A stretch of 64,000 nt of DNA. Origin: Ridgeia piscesae (taxonomy: Eukaryota; Annelida; Polychaeta; Sabellida; Siboglinidae). The notes beneath the pieces are model-generated. The model was given only the letters and a program-made list of their open reading frames with translations, was not told where the DNA came from and searched no databases. The stretch lies in assembly GCA_025642075.2 (NCBI GenBank), contig JAODUO010000068.1, forward strand, positions 62,001 to 126,000, in the 5' to 3' direction. This document shows, piece after piece, positions 63,777 to 64,000 of the stretch. The translations under genes and the position numbers were made by a program. Within the stretch, counting starts at the first letter, position 1. The number at the start of each line of letters is the position of its first letter.

Positions 63777-63841
63777 GTATGCCATTTGCATTCTTGTCAT
63801 CATGCTCAAAATGTAGCAGTCCTTGCCCTTTATATAATAGA

Positions 63842-63846
<5 letters not shown>

Positions 63847-63909
<63 letters not shown>

Positions 63910-63967
63910 CATATATATTATATATATATCACTGTACATACATTTATAAATCAGGTCCTATACTCTG

Positions 63968-64000
<33 letters not shown>
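63847..64000. repeat. (TA)n tracts at the window end
   Basis: TA runs at 63847-63905 and 63971-64000. Confidence 0.93.

Overview
The window is nuclear DNA from an animal, AT-rich, with long introns and many simple repeats. It carries tRNA-derived SINEs, LINE fragments and hAT transposons. Two orthologues of vertebrate genes were assembled exon by exon, and the gene content plus one MetaSINE-like element suggest a marine invertebrate (lophotrochozoan or invertebrate deuterostome). The species cannot be fixed from the sequence alone. No bacterial genes, CRISPR array or rRNA was seen.

Region 1-13 kb is mostly intergenic. It holds a 79-bp triplicated repeat beside an NRF1-like site, a lone minus-strand membrane-protein exon (2377-2541), a complete but decayed hAT element (5007-6159, perfect 8-bp target duplication), two abutting palindromes (6398-6508), a second hAT transposase relic, a 250-bp GCGCGT microsatellite, a cluster of GGGTAT palindromes, a 3' half of a LINE, and a tRNA-derived SINE.

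Region 13.8-24.6 kb is a minus-strand gene for an atypical nuclear IkB protein, orthologous to IkB-zeta (NFKBIZ). Ten exons join in phase to about 1,410 codons: an acidic segment, a conserved block, a long Q-rich segment, two duplicated PQ-rich exons, then ankyrin repeats that align well with vertebrate IkB-zeta through to the C-terminus. The first coding exon was not found; a candidate 5' exon lies near 29.2 kb.

Region 30.5-64 kb is a plus-strand gene for CEP164, the distal-appendage (transition-fibre) protein needed for ciliogenesis. Twenty-three coding exons (978 codons) and a likely non-coding first exon under a YY1-type promoter are visible; the 3' end lies beyond the window. The two genes are divergent, with their promoter regions about 1 kb apart.

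The most unusual signal is inside CEP164. At several exon/intron junctions the splice site itself is the repeat unit of a minisatellite. A 3' splice site plus exon start is repeated every 72 bp in frame (47.6-48.3 kb), another 3' splice site every 57/68 bp with in-frame stops (53.7-54.6 kb), a 5' splice site every 32 bp about 29 times (50.7-51.7 kb; each unit also forms a DR5 nuclear-receptor motif), and one intron is almost wholly 33-bp units whose borders read AG|GT (56.4-57.4 kb). A separate roughly 1-kb repeat family with a conserved hairpin recurs about ten times, in one orientation, only in CEP164 introns.
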